DNA of 64,000 bases from Kiritimatiellia bacterium (lineage in GTDB: Bacteria; Verrucomicrobiota; Kiritimatiellia; RFP12; UBA1067). Positions 33,903 to 42,272 of this stretch are shown here, in pieces. The stretch spans positions 1 to 64,000 of the forward strand of contig JAQUCE010000006.1 in NCBI GenBank assembly GCA_028686345.1, in the 5' to 3' direction. Numbering within the stretch: position 1 is the stretch's first letter; each line of letters starts with the position of its first letter. The notes beneath the pieces are model-generated. The model had not been told where the DNA came from, did not search any database, and saw nothing but the letters and a program-made list of their open reading frames with translations. The position numbers were made by a program, and so were the translations under genes.

Positions 33903-35045
33903 ATGACGACTATCCACCAAAAATTTACGGTTTCTTTTAAATACCCTGTTCACTTCACCCGCCATGTGTTTGACTTGGACAACTCCCTGCTCGCTGAAAC
34001 TATGCCGGGCCGCCCCGGAGGAGCGGCCCGCGCCCTGGTGGTGATTGACTCCGGAGTTGTGGCAGCTAATCCCGCGCTGCTGGAGCAGCTTAACCGCTGG
34101 TTTGCAAGCAATGCCGCTGCAATCGAGTTGGTTAAAGCGCCGATGATTGTGCCGGGCGGTGAGAATGTTAAGAACGGATGGTCAAGTGTCCGCGAGATTA
34201 TGACCTACGCCGGCCTCGAGCATCTGGACCGCCAAAGCTACATCATCGCCATCGGCGGCGGCGCAGTGCTGGACATGGCTGGCTTTGCCGCTGCCTTAGT
34301 CCACCGCGGTCTCCGTCTGGTGCGCCTGCCCACAACCGTGCTGGGCCAGAACGACGCTGGAATCGGGGTTAAAAACAGTATGAATGACGGGGGGGCCAAA
34401 AACTTTGTTGGCACCTTTGCCCCGCCTTTCGCGGTGATCAATGACTTTGAGTTTCTCAAGTCCCTGCCCTTTAAAGAGTGGGTCAGCGGAGTCGCTGAGG
34501 CCTTTAAGGTGGCCATTATCGCTGACCGCCAGTTTTTCACATGGCTCTGCGAAAATGCACATCACATAAAAGAGCGCGACCAGGGGGTGATGGAAGAGCT
34601 TGTGTACCGCACTGCTCAGCTGCACCTCAACCACATAGCCACCTCTGGCGACCCCTTTGAGTTTGGTAGCGCACGCCCGCTCGACTTCGGCCACTGGGCC
34701 GCCCACCGTCTGGAACTGATCTCTAATTTCAGTATCGGCCACGGTGCCGGTGTTGCCATCGGGATCGCGATTGACAGTGCTTACGCTATGCTCGAAAACC
34801 GTATCTCTCAGGCAGAGTTCACCGCCATTATCAAAGGCTTGCAAGGTTGCGGCCTTGCAACAAGCTCCGAGCTGCTAAAGCGGCTCAACTCAGAGGGCGA
34901 GCCCGATCTCCTGGAAGGGCTCGAGCAGTTCCGTGAACACCTGGGCGGCGACCTCTGCGTCACCCTCCCTAACCCGATCGGACGCAAGATCGAGGTGCAT
35001 GAAATGAACCGCGATCTGCTCAAAGAGGCGATCCGCATGGTTTAG
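33903..35045 (+). CDS. sugar-phosphate cyclase of the 3-dehydroquinate synthase superfamily, EboD-like
   Basis: An NAD- and metal-dependent cyclase of the AroB superfamily. The NAD-binding run IAIGGGAVLDMAGFAAALVH and RLPTTVLGQNDAGIGVKNSM are diagnostic. The latter, with GAKNFVGTFAPPFAVINDFEF, fits the EboD branch rather than true AroB, where DSSVGGKTGIN is usual. So do the N-terminal motifs VSFKYPVHFTRHVFD. Two metal-binding histidines are in DFGHWAAHRLE and IGHGAGVAIGI. EboD normally sits in the ebo cluster for precursor export; none of the other ebo genes is present. I chose the ATG at 33903 for alignment with homologues; the upstream GTG at 33846 is possible. A strong terminator follows. 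Confidence 0.8.
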   Translation: MTTIHQKFTVSFKYPVHFTRHVFDLDNSLLAETMPGRPGGAARALVVIDSGVVAANPALLEQLNRWFASNAAAIELVKAPMIVPGGENVKNGWSSVREIMTYAGLEHLDRQSYIIAIGGGAVLDMAGFAAALVHRGLRLVRLPTTVLGQNDAGIGVKNSMNDGGAKNFVGTFAPPFAVINDFEFLKSLPFKEWVSGVAEAFKVAIIADRQFFTWLCENAHHIKERDQGVMEELVYRTAQLHLNHIATSGDPFEFGSARPLDFGHWAAHRLELISNFSIGHGAGVAIGIAIDSAYAMLENRISQAEFTAIIKGLQGCGLATSSELLKRLNSEGEPDLLEGLEQFREHLGGDLCVTLPNPIGRKIEVHEMNRDLLKEAIRMV

Positions 35046-35079
35046 TCTGGTAACTGGCAGACTAAACCAATATTTTTTG
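35039..35079 (+). terminator. intrinsic terminator after the EboD-like gene
   Basis: GGTTTAGTCTG (35039-35049) pairs perfectly with CAGACTAAACC (35058-35068), an 11-bp stem with an 8-base loop, then AATATTTTTTG. The stop codon is inside the stem. This is the clearest rho-independent terminator in the window. Confidence 0.85.
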
Positions 35080-35576
35080 ACAGGATTAGATACTGTATTC
35101 AATCGCATGTTTTCAGACAGAACAATTAATTGTTGTTTGTCTTGTCTTTTGGTAAGGGCCTAGATCCGCGCTCGGCGCGGAGTGAAGAAGTTCTAAAGTT
35201 CTAGAGTTCTAGAGTGAAAAGGTCGCGCCTTTTGTGCGGGAGCAACGTAGCTCCGATTTCCAATCGGAGATGCCCGGTTGGAAGCCAAGGCGCGCAGCTA
35301 TAGTCAGCCGCATAGCGACTGACCTCCTTCCGCGTTTACTCCATTTGACAAGACGCGGAATAGGAAGTCGTCCGCTATGCGGGCGACTGCGGGTGGCACG
35401 CGAGCAATCAGGTTGTGCACTCTGGTCAGCCGCGCCCTTGGTTTACGATAGCGGCGACGATGCTGGCGGACGATTTTCAAGGGCGGCGTTATCAATAGTA
35501 ACCGTAAAGTTCACTGGCGAGTTTATGAGTCTGGTGGAACGACTTTTTCTATTACGTTTTTTATGGTTGGACAACT
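35080..35576. repeat. intergenic hairpin mosaic with an 8-base tandem repeat
   Basis: Module H (35136-35160), three copies of GTTCTAGA/GTTCTAAA (35190-35213) and a TCCGATT/AATCGGA double hairpin (35245-35290). Then an inverted pair of module A hairpins (GTCAGCCGC, 35303-35330, and AGTCGTCCGC, 35368-35390) around CCGCGT/ACGCGG, and module F (35435-35500). No gene seen. Confidence 0.7.
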
Positions 35577-36410
35577 CTATTGATGATTGATCGGCACACC
35601 GAAAAGGCCGGCGATCTTTTCGATGAAAGCCTTATGTTCCTCGGGAACTGCATCCCGCCACTCGCTTAGATGCTGTTGGAACGTCTTGCTTTGGTGTGGC
35701 GGGGAGCTGTTGAGCCAGCGCAGTGTCTCCCAATGTTCCGGTTGCGCCTCAAACAGTCTCAGTAAGACAAGCGCCATGGCGCCATTGAGGGCGCGGTCAC
35801 ATGGTTCTCTTTCCAGTGCTTCCTTGTGCGTGCGGTAAAAGTTAGCAAGGCCCTTCTCATTTATCGCGTAGACATTGGTACGCTCCAGCGCGATATTATC
35901 TGCATACGTCCTGAGAGAATCGCGGTACTCTTTCCAGTTCTGATATGGCGGGTTCGTCTCCCATTCCTTCGACATTGCACGCAAGGCGTATAGGGAGGCC
36001 GTTTCTGCCAGCGTCTCCTCAAACCACATGTAACGCGGCTCCTTGTTTTCGCGACCGCAAAGCAGGTGACAGAATTCGTGAGAAAACTGGTATGCGTACT
36101 GACTCCAGTAAGTTCCTCCAGTGGCCAGCAGAATCACCAACTCGCCGCGCGCATTCTTGTTGTAACAGAAAAAAGGGCCGCTATCTCCACGCTGCACCAG
36201 AAAGGGATCGATCTCATATTGAGAGAAATGGCGCCAGAGTTGGCTGCCCGCAGAATCGCACACTGCCTTGATGTCGCTCGCGCTGGCCTTGAACGCAACC
36301 GAGTCAACCCGGTAGGTCGGCATAGATCCGTTGACAGGAGTACCCTTGTCTTCCGCAGTTGCCGGAGGCGTGCATGCTATCAGGAGTATCGCCAGAATAA
36401 TATGGATCAC
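35577..36410 (-). CDS. secreted gluzincin-type zinc metallopeptidase
   Basis: Probably a secreted peptidase. The N terminus is a signal peptide (IHIILAILLIACTPPATA); Cys13 is in ACTPP, which is not a good lipobox. The zinc site is HEFCH (His111, Glu112, His115). A third ligand, probably Glu132, lies in MWFEETLAE, in the position of the NEGLAE glutamate of gluzincins. The rest is helical without other recognised domains. Length 277. Single gene, convergent with the EboD-like gene, with no obvious ribosome site. I do not recognise the family more closely; a role in peptide scavenging or surface-protein processing is only a guess. Confidence 0.7.
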   Translation of the reverse strand: MIHIILAILLIACTPPATAEDKGTPVNGSMPTYRVDSVAFKASASDIKAVCDSAGSQLWRHFSQYEIDPFLVQRGDSGPFFCYNKNARGELVILLATGGTYWSQYAYQFSHEFCHLLCGRENKEPRYMWFEETLAETASLYALRAMSKEWETNPPYQNWKEYRDSLRTYADNIALERTNVYAINEKGLANFYRTHKEALEREPCDRALNGAMALVLLRLFEAQPEHWETLRWLNSSPPHQSKTFQQHLSEWRDAVPEEHKAFIEKIAGLFGVPINHQ

Positions 36411-37200
36411 AGATTAATTCCTTTCGCTTCGCATGCGCCACAGGGACGACCGATTATTAACACAAGGAAACGTTACCACTAAACCACCCCTCTATCAAGT
36501 GCGAACGACTAGATAGGCCCTTAAGCAAGGAGCAAGACAACCACCAACTATCCATTTTTTGGAGTCAAAACAGCTTGGTTTATTTTTCTGTACCTTTTTT
36601 AACCACGAAAATCACGAAAAGCCTAGCGCAGCATAGCCGCAACCAATTTTTTGCCCACGAATCTCCGCAAATGTATAATATCACTTTGAAGATCATTCGC
36701 GTTGCCCGCATAGCGAACGACCTCCTTCTTCCGCGTCTTGTCAAGAGAGTAAGCGCGAAAGGAAGTCAGTCGCTATGCGGCTGACCAGATCATTAAAAAC
36801 ATGTTGTCGGTGGGTAATCTCAACTCCTGCCAAAAAAAACAAGAAGTTTAGACAACTCAAGCTTCCGCTTGAATGAAGTACCTCAAGCTTACAGCTTGAA
36901 TGAAAATGTTTTCTGCAAGCAAGATGCTTGCACTACTCCATTATTACTTTTACAGTAACGTCTCAGTAATCCGCCCTGGAGCAGCCCTCCGTCTTCGCGC
37001 TTCGCAGCTACGCCGGACACGGAAAGGCTGGACAACAAACCTTACGGGGCAGCCGTTTGTTACTAAAGCAGCGGGCTCTTAACCATACAACCGTCAATAA
37101 AGATGCAGAGTTTACGGCCATCATATAAACTTAATTTTGTTACAGGACTTGCTGCTTTAGTTAGTAATTGACTTTTCAGGGCTCGTAGCTGAAAATGTAC
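36411..37200. repeat. intergenic hairpin mosaic (modules A, D, C)
   Basis: ACCACGAAAATCACGAAAAG (36602), an inverted/direct A-module pair (36697 and 36760), AACATGTTGTCGG (36799, part of module H), then D (36825-36855), two TCAAGC hairpins (36858-36900), GCAAGCAAGATGCTTGC and the rest of C to about 37085. Bases 36411-36560 and 37090-37233 have no recognised feature. Confidence 0.65.
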
Positions 37201-37233
37201 CCTTCATTTGAACCACCAGAACTCAATTTTTAT

Positions 37234-37851
37234 ATGATAGCGATTGTTGATTATAATGCCGGTAATCTAACCAGCGTCAAACTGGCTTTTCAAGCACTGA
37301 ATTGCGAGGTTGAAGTTACCCAGAGCCCTGCAACCATTCTTAAAGCCGACCGTGTGATCTTCCCCGGGGTCGGCGCAGCCGGCGCGTCTATGCGGCACCT
37401 CTCAGAGTTGAAGCTGATTGACCCCATTCGTGAGGTCATTGCCCGCGGCACCCCCTTTCTCGGCATCTGCCTCGGCACCCAGATCCTGTTTGATTTCTCG
37501 GAAGAGGATGGAGGCACTCCCACCCTTGGCCTCCTGCCCGGACGCGTTCCGCGCTTTCAGCCCGAGAATCCATTTGAGAAGGTTCCCCAGATCGGCTGGA
37601 ATCAGCTAAAATACACCCGCACCCACCCTGTGCTGCACGGCATTGCCGACATGAGTGAGTTTTATTTTGTCCACAGCTACTACCCGGCCCCGAAACAGGA
37701 TGAGATTATCATTGGCACCACCTGCTATGCTGATGTGACCTTTGCCTCCATGGTTGCAGTCGATAACCTGGTCGCAACCCAGTTTCACCCCGAGAAATCA
37801 GGGCGTATCGGACTGAAACTCCTTGAAAACTTTGTTCACTGGACACCTTAA
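37234..37851 (+). CDS. hisH: imidazole glycerol phosphate synthase, glutaminase subunit HisH
   Basis: Releases ammonia from glutamine for HisF in histidine synthesis. The class I amidotransferase core is complete: FPGVGAAGASM, nucleophile Cys79 in FLGICLGTQ and the catalytic His and Glu in ATQFHPEKSG. I chose the ATG at 37234 (MIAIVDYNAGNL), giving 205 residues as usual for HisH; the upstream frame adds 13 atypical residues. hisF follows after 36 bases. The other his genes are elsewhere. Confidence 0.95.
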   Translation: MIAIVDYNAGNLTSVKLAFQALNCEVEVTQSPATILKADRVIFPGVGAAGASMRHLSELKLIDPIREVIARGTPFLGICLGTQILFDFSEEDGGTPTLGLLPGRVPRFQPENPFEKVPQIGWNQLKYTRTHPVLHGIADMSEFYFVHSYYPAPKQDEIIIGTTCYADVTFASMVAVDNLVATQFHPEKSGRIGLKLLENFVHWTP

Positions 37852-37887
37852 CCCCGAAAAACCAACCACTAGAGCTTAAAGTACACT

Positions 37888-38667
37888 ATGTTGACTAAAC
37901 GTATTATCCCCTGTCTCGATGTCATCAATAACCGCGTCACCAAAGGCGTGAAATTTAAAAACAATATCGATCTCGGCGACCCGGTCGAAATGGCCATCAT
38001 GTACTCCAACGAGGGCTGTGATGAGCTGGTCGTTTATGATATCACCGCCTCGGCAGAGCACCGCCCGATTGATATTGAGATGATCCGCTCGGTCGCGCGC
38101 TCGATCCGTATCCCCTTTGCTGTGGGCGGCGGTATCTCAACCATAGAGGACATGTCGCGCATTCTGCTGGCCGGCGCCGAGAAGATCTCTGTCAACTCAC
38201 TGGCAGTCAAAAACCCCTCCATTATCAGCGAAGGGGCGCGCGCCTTTGGCTCCCAGTGCATTGTGCTGGGCATGGATCCAGTCAAAACCGATAATTTAGA
38301 GCAATGCCCCAGCGGCTATGAGATCACCACCCGCGGCTTCCGTGAACACACCGGCATTGACGCCGTTGACTGGGCCCGGCGCGCTGAAGAGCTGGGTGCC
38401 GGCGAAATCGTGGTGAACTCAGTGGATGCCGACGGCACCCGCAATGGTTTTGAGCTGACCATTACCGGCTTGATTGCCGATGCTGTCTCCATCCCGGTCG
38501 TGGCCTCCGGCGGTGCCGGTTGCGCGGCGCATCTGGCCGACGCTTTTAACATTGCCCACGCTGATGCCGCCATTGTGGCCGGTATCCTGCATACAGGTCA
38601 AACCACTATCGCGCAACTCAAAAAAGAGCTGCACGAAGCTGGTGTGCCAATGCGCATGCACTGGTGA
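37888..38667 (+). CDS. hisF: imidazole glycerol phosphate synthase, cyclase subunit HisF
   Basis: Uses ammonia from HisH to close the imidazole ring, giving imidazole glycerol phosphate and AICAR. The TIM barrel has both catalytic aspartates, Asp11 (IPCLDV) and Asp130 (LGMDPVKTD), and the phosphate-binding AVGGGIST and VASGGAG. The stretch KGVKFKNNIDLGDPVE differs somewhat from the E. coli form. Length 259. It forms a two-gene unit with hisH. Confidence 0.96.
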   Translation: MLTKRIIPCLDVINNRVTKGVKFKNNIDLGDPVEMAIMYSNEGCDELVVYDITASAEHRPIDIEMIRSVARSIRIPFAVGGGISTIEDMSRILLAGAEKISVNSLAVKNPSIISEGARAFGSQCIVLGMDPVKTDNLEQCPSGYEITTRGFREHTGIDAVDWARRAEELGAGEIVVNSVDADGTRNGFELTITGLIADAVSIPVVASGGAGCAAHLADAFNIAHADAAIVAGILHTGQTTIAQLKKELHEAGVPMRMHW

Positions 38668-39200
38668 TTGACTCAAAAAATAGAAGGTTTCAGGGTTATG
38701 ATCTCAATCGTCCACCAACATCGTCGCACAGCATCGTCGACCGTAGCGTGACTAGAATTATGATTCAGTTCGTGAAAGGCGCACCATGAGGTGTAGGGCA
38801 ATTTGTGGATGCCGGGCGGTTGTTCGTCAAAGACGCGCCAAAGGATTTCATAATCTTTGTTTGGCTCATAGAGCCAACCCTACACGTTGCCGCTTTGATG
38901 AAGCTTGCAGGTCAAGCGGCTGGCACAAATGCGCTCCAAGCCCCGCGGAATAGCAATAGCGCGGGGTGGGTTCTGAGTAGCCTGTTTTGGGAAAGTTATG
39001 AGTTAGAGGGTGATTAGTCCTTATCACAATCTTAATCATAATTCTAATCAAGCAGCGTTATTCAGGGAAGGCCGAAAGCGATAAGGATTAAGATTGAGAT
39101 GAGGATTAGCCCACCGACAACATGTTTTTAAGGACCAACATGTTTGTCTTGCCCTTCAGTAAGGGCCTAATAGCAGAAGCACAAAGCCACCTTTACGAAA
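38668..39200. repeat. intergenic hairpin mosaic (modules F, B, H and TAATCC-type repeats)
   Basis: F fragment (38708-38750), B module (38771-38930) with the TTGGCTC hairpin (loop ATA here), an AT-rich run of TTAATC/TAATCC hexamers (39020-39110), then AACATG/CATGTT and GCCCTT/AAGGGC hairpins of module H (39118-39175). The hexamer-plus-H block is repeated at 45890-46012. No gene seen. Confidence 0.65.
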
Positions 39201-39212
39201 GACAACATAATC

Positions 39213-40238
39213 ATGACCACCCACACCGCCGAAGAGTTTAATCAGCGTAATGCCAACTTTGACAACACGCTGCGGCCAACCCGCTTCGATGACTTTATTG
39301 GCCAGGAAAAGGTGCGCGACCGCCTGATGCTCGCAGTGGAGGCAGCCCGGCAACGCAAGGAGCCGCTCGACCATGTGCTGCTCTCCGGCCCCCCGGGGCT
39401 CGGCAAGACCACCCTCGCCTTTATCCTCGGCGAGGCCATGGGCGTGCATGTTAAAACAACCTCCGGACCTGTGATCGACAAACCAGGCGACCTGGCCGGA
39501 CTGCTGACCAGCCTGGAGCCCGGCGACCTGGTGTTCATCGACGAAATCCACCGTATGCAGCGTACGGTTGAAGAGTATCTGTATTCAGCCATGGAAGATT
39601 TTGTGATCGATATCATGATCGATCAGGGAGCTAACGCCCGCTCCGTGCGCCTGGAGCTGCCACGCTTTACCCTGGTCGGCGCCACCACCCGCAGCGGTCT
39701 GATCTCCGCCCCGCTGCGCTCACGCTTCGGCCTGACCAACCGGCTCGACTACTATCAGCTCGCTGACCTTACCTATATTGTCACCCGCTCGGCTGCCAAA
39801 CTCAACATCAGCATCGAACCTGACGGCGCCGAAGAGATTGCCGCACGCTCACGCGGCACCCCGCGCATTGCCAATAATCTGCTGCGCCGTGTGCGCGACT
39901 TTGCGCAGGTGCGCGCCGACAACCATATCACGCAACCGGTTGCCGCGGATGCCCTTTCGCTGTTGGAAATCGACCCCAAAGGGCTGGACGAGATGGATAT
40001 TCGGATTCTTGAGACCCTTGTCCACAAGTTCAATGGCGGGCCGGTCGGCCTGAGCACCATCGCCGTCTCGGTTGGCGAAGAGACCGACACGATTGAAGAG
40101 GTTTACGAACCATATCTTATTCAGGAAGGCTACCTGCAACGCACCCCCAAGGGCCGCGTGGCTACCTCACTCTGCTATCAGCGCCTAGGTCTGCAACCGC
40201 TGCACCAAAGTCAACAAGGCGAGCTCGCCCTAAAGTGA
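39213..40238 (+). CDS. ruvB: Holliday junction branch-migration helicase RuvB
   Basis: The hexameric AAA+ motor that, with RuvA, moves Holliday junctions during recombination repair. Typical run [19 protein letters not shown], Walker [12 protein letters not shown], Walker B FIDEIHRM, sensor 1 [18 protein letters not shown] and the C-terminal winged helix ([20 protein letters not shown]). Length 341, normal. ruvA and ruvC are not adjacent. The ATG lacks a strong ribosome site; module H ends about 35 bases upstream. Confidence 0.97.
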   Translation: MTTHTAEEFNQRNANFDNTLRPTRFDDFIGQEKVRDRLMLAVEAARQRKEPLDHVLLSGPPGLGKTTLAFILGEAMGVHVKTTSGPVIDKPGDLAGLLTSLEPGDLVFIDEIHRMQRTVEEYLYSAMEDFVIDIMIDQGANARSVRLELPRFTLVGATTRSGLISAPLRSRFGLTNRLDYYQLADLTYIVTRSAAKLNISIEPDGAEEIAARSRGTPRIANNLLRRVRDFAQVRADNHITQPVAADALSLLEIDPKGLDEMDIRILETLVHKFNGGPVGLSTIAVSVGEETDTIEEVYEPYLIQEGYLQRTPKGRVATSLCYQRLGLQPLHQSQQGELALK

Positions 40239-40249
40239 ATTGTAAGCCT

Positions 40250-41040
40250 TTTGCAAGAGTTGTCTAAGATTTTTCACCTCAAAAACAACGCAGCGCGTTC
40301 ATTCCACTCCGACAAAGTTAACGACAAAGTTTGCGCTTGCGCTTGCGCTGCAAGGTCGTTCGGGCGGCGCGGTGGAGGCCGTGCCCTACCGCTGCGACCG
40401 ACGATGCTGTGCGACGATGTTGGCCGACGATTGGGAACATTCTTCCCATCAATCCCATACCTCTCATCTCCCATTCTTCCCATCCCGCTTTCCACTTGAA
40501 GGCGCAGCCGAACTCTGTAGGTCCGGTTTCCAACCGGACAGTCCGATTGGAAATCGGACCTACGTTGCTCCGCACAAAAGGCGTGACCTCTTTACTCGCG
40601 CACTCGCGCCTGTCGTGCGACATCCAGGTTTCATTAAAGTTGAAATGTGTAGGGTTGGCTCTCTGAGCCAAACAAAGATCATGAAACCCCGGGGTGCGCC
40701 TTTGCCGAACAACCACCAGGCATCCGCGGATTGCTTCATCCTCCTTCGCCAAGGCTACGGCGGACATGCTGGAAGCAACACTACACCCCGGGGCGCTCCT
40801 TTCACATGCCTGTTGCGAAATGCCGCTTGCAGAGCGGCTACTACACCGAACGACAACCTTTGCACTCCGCAGTGCAGCGCATGTGTAGTAGTCGCTCTCC
40901 CAGCGACATGTAGAGCGGCATGGTTGACGATGATGGTTGACGATGCTGTGCGACGATGTTGGTGGACGATTGGGCGCATGCGGAGACTCGTCAACCCTCA
41001 TCGTCGCCGCTATCGTAGGCCGGAGGCGCAGCATCTCTCC
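40250..41040. repeat. intergenic hairpin mosaic (modules E, F, B) reaching into the next gene
   Basis: E (40288-40440, matching 11640-11830), a TCCGGTT/TCCGATT double hairpin (40519-40565) and inverted B (40603-40815). In this B copy the loop of the TTGCTTC hairpin is interrupted by CCTTCGCCAAGGCTACGG. Then GCCGCTTGC/GAGCGGC and GTCGCT/AGCGAC hairpins beside GTAGTA (40820-40915), and F (40920-41032). F supplies the last codons of the UroD-like gene. Confidence 0.7.
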
Positions 41041-42047
41041 GCAGCCATATAGGGGATCGGCTCGCAAAGTGCTGCCAGGTGCGCGGCCGGTGTGCCGGAG
41101 GGGATTTCGCAGCCAGCCATGACCAGGTGCGGATTGCCTATGGCAGTGTAGCTCTGCTGAACAGCCGTGCGAATGCTCTCCGGCGTGCCGTGCAGCACCT
41201 CGCTCACAGGATCAATACGCCCGGCAATAGCCGTCTTCGGGCCAACACACTGGCGTGCATAAGCAGGATCCACCATGTGGTCAATATCGAGCAGATCCAC
41301 GCCCAGCTCCGCAATCGCTGGCAGCAGGTGCGTAATGTTTCCGCAGATGTGAAGCTTTGCAAGGCCACCGCGGCTCTGGATTGCTTGAACAAGCTGTTTC
41401 TCCAACGGCCAGACCGTGCGCCGGTAGAGGTCAGCTGGCAACTGGCTGGCAATCGCGTCGCCAATGCCGATCGTGTCGGCACCCTCCGCAAGCTGCGCCT
41501 CAGCGAAACGAATCGCAGTCTTGATGCAGCGCTCCATCAGCGCAACAGCGGCCGCCTCATCATCCATTAAATCCAGCAAGAAATCCTGCACTCCGCGCAG
41601 ATCAGCGGCCTCTGCGGCAGGCCCTTCAACCCACCCCAGGATTGAACACTCGCCACCAACGTGCTGACTGAATGCGCGCACAGCCATCAGGCGGTCGTGC
41701 ATGCGTTCAGAGGCATAGGGGTCAGGGTCTGTGCGCAATGATGAAAGCGCGTAAATATCGGCGAGCGGCGGACGCACAAGGCAGGGGGCGTGATCTTCGA
41801 TGTACTGAACCTCCGCGCCGAACCCCTGCGCTTCGCGGTAAGGATCGGAGATGGCACTGACCTGATCGAAACCAAAATAATCGCGGCAGCGGAGGTTGGC
41901 CTCAACCAATACGCGCCAATCTGCGGCAAAGGCGGCGTAGTTGGAGCCAATGTGCTCAGCGGCGAATTGCATCAGAATTGGTGTGCGCGGCAGAAAGTCA
42001 ACGGCACGGCCTTGAATAGTCGCAAGATAACGTTCGAGAGAAGTCAT
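41010..42047 (-). CDS. uroporphyrinogen decarboxylase family protein (MtaA/CmuA-like)
   Basis: A TIM-barrel protein of the UroD superfamily, nearer to the corrinoid methyltransferases (MtaA/CmuA) than to heme-pathway HemE. The zinc-type site is visible as LHICGN and later AGCEIPSGTP; IDHMVDPAYARQCVGPKTAI and AGRIDPVSEVLHGTPE are typical. Substrate unknown. The ATG at 42047 has AGGGG eight bases upstream and gives 345 residues. The final eight or so codons (CCASGLR, stop) are read from a repeat module, so the natural C terminus has been replaced or extended. A single gene, divergent from the GH123-like gene, with a good promoter. Confidence 0.85.
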   Translation of the reverse strand: MTSLERYLATIQGRAVDFLPRTPILMQFAAEHIGSNYAAFAADWRVLVEANLRCRDYFGFDQVSAISDPYREAQGFGAEVQYIEDHAPCLVRPPLADIYALSSLRTDPDPYASERMHDRLMAVRAFSQHVGGECSILGWVEGPAAEAADLRGVQDFLLDLMDDEAAAVALMERCIKTAIRFAEAQLAEGADTIGIGDAIASQLPADLYRRTVWPLEKQLVQAIQSRGGLAKLHICGNITHLLPAIAELGVDLLDIDHMVDPAYARQCVGPKTAIAGRIDPVSEVLHGTPESIRTAVQQSYTAIGNPHLVMAGCEIPSGTPAAHLAALCEPIPYMAAERCCASGLR

Positions 42048-42113
42048 AGTCAATCCCCTGATTTGGTGCAGCCCGCAAAACTCGCGATTCTGCTTGATTA
42101 AATGTGTCGCATC

Positions 42114-42142
42114 ATATTATCATTGTGGCACATTGCTGACAA
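42114..42142 (-). promoter_or_regulatory. predicted sigma-70 promoter of the UroD-family gene
   Basis: Reading leftward: TTGTCA (42142-42137), 17 bases, TAATAT (42119-42114), about 65 bases before the ATG. Confidence 0.5.
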
Positions 42143-42272
42143 CTGTAATTGACAACTCTCAAGCGTGTTGCAGAGGTGGACGTCACGCGGGACATGGCGC
42201 ACTCATTCGCCTGTCTGCACGAGGTCAAGGCCCCTGGCTTCTGCTCTTAACTCAAACATCTATCGGATAATT

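Noticed and set aside
33903-35045. Complete ebo cluster
   Set aside because: None of the genes beside it resemble EboA, B, C, E or F.
35300-35390. CRISPR array from the repeated hairpins
   Set aside because: The units are neither regularly spaced nor separated by unique spacers of equal length, and no cas gene is nearby.
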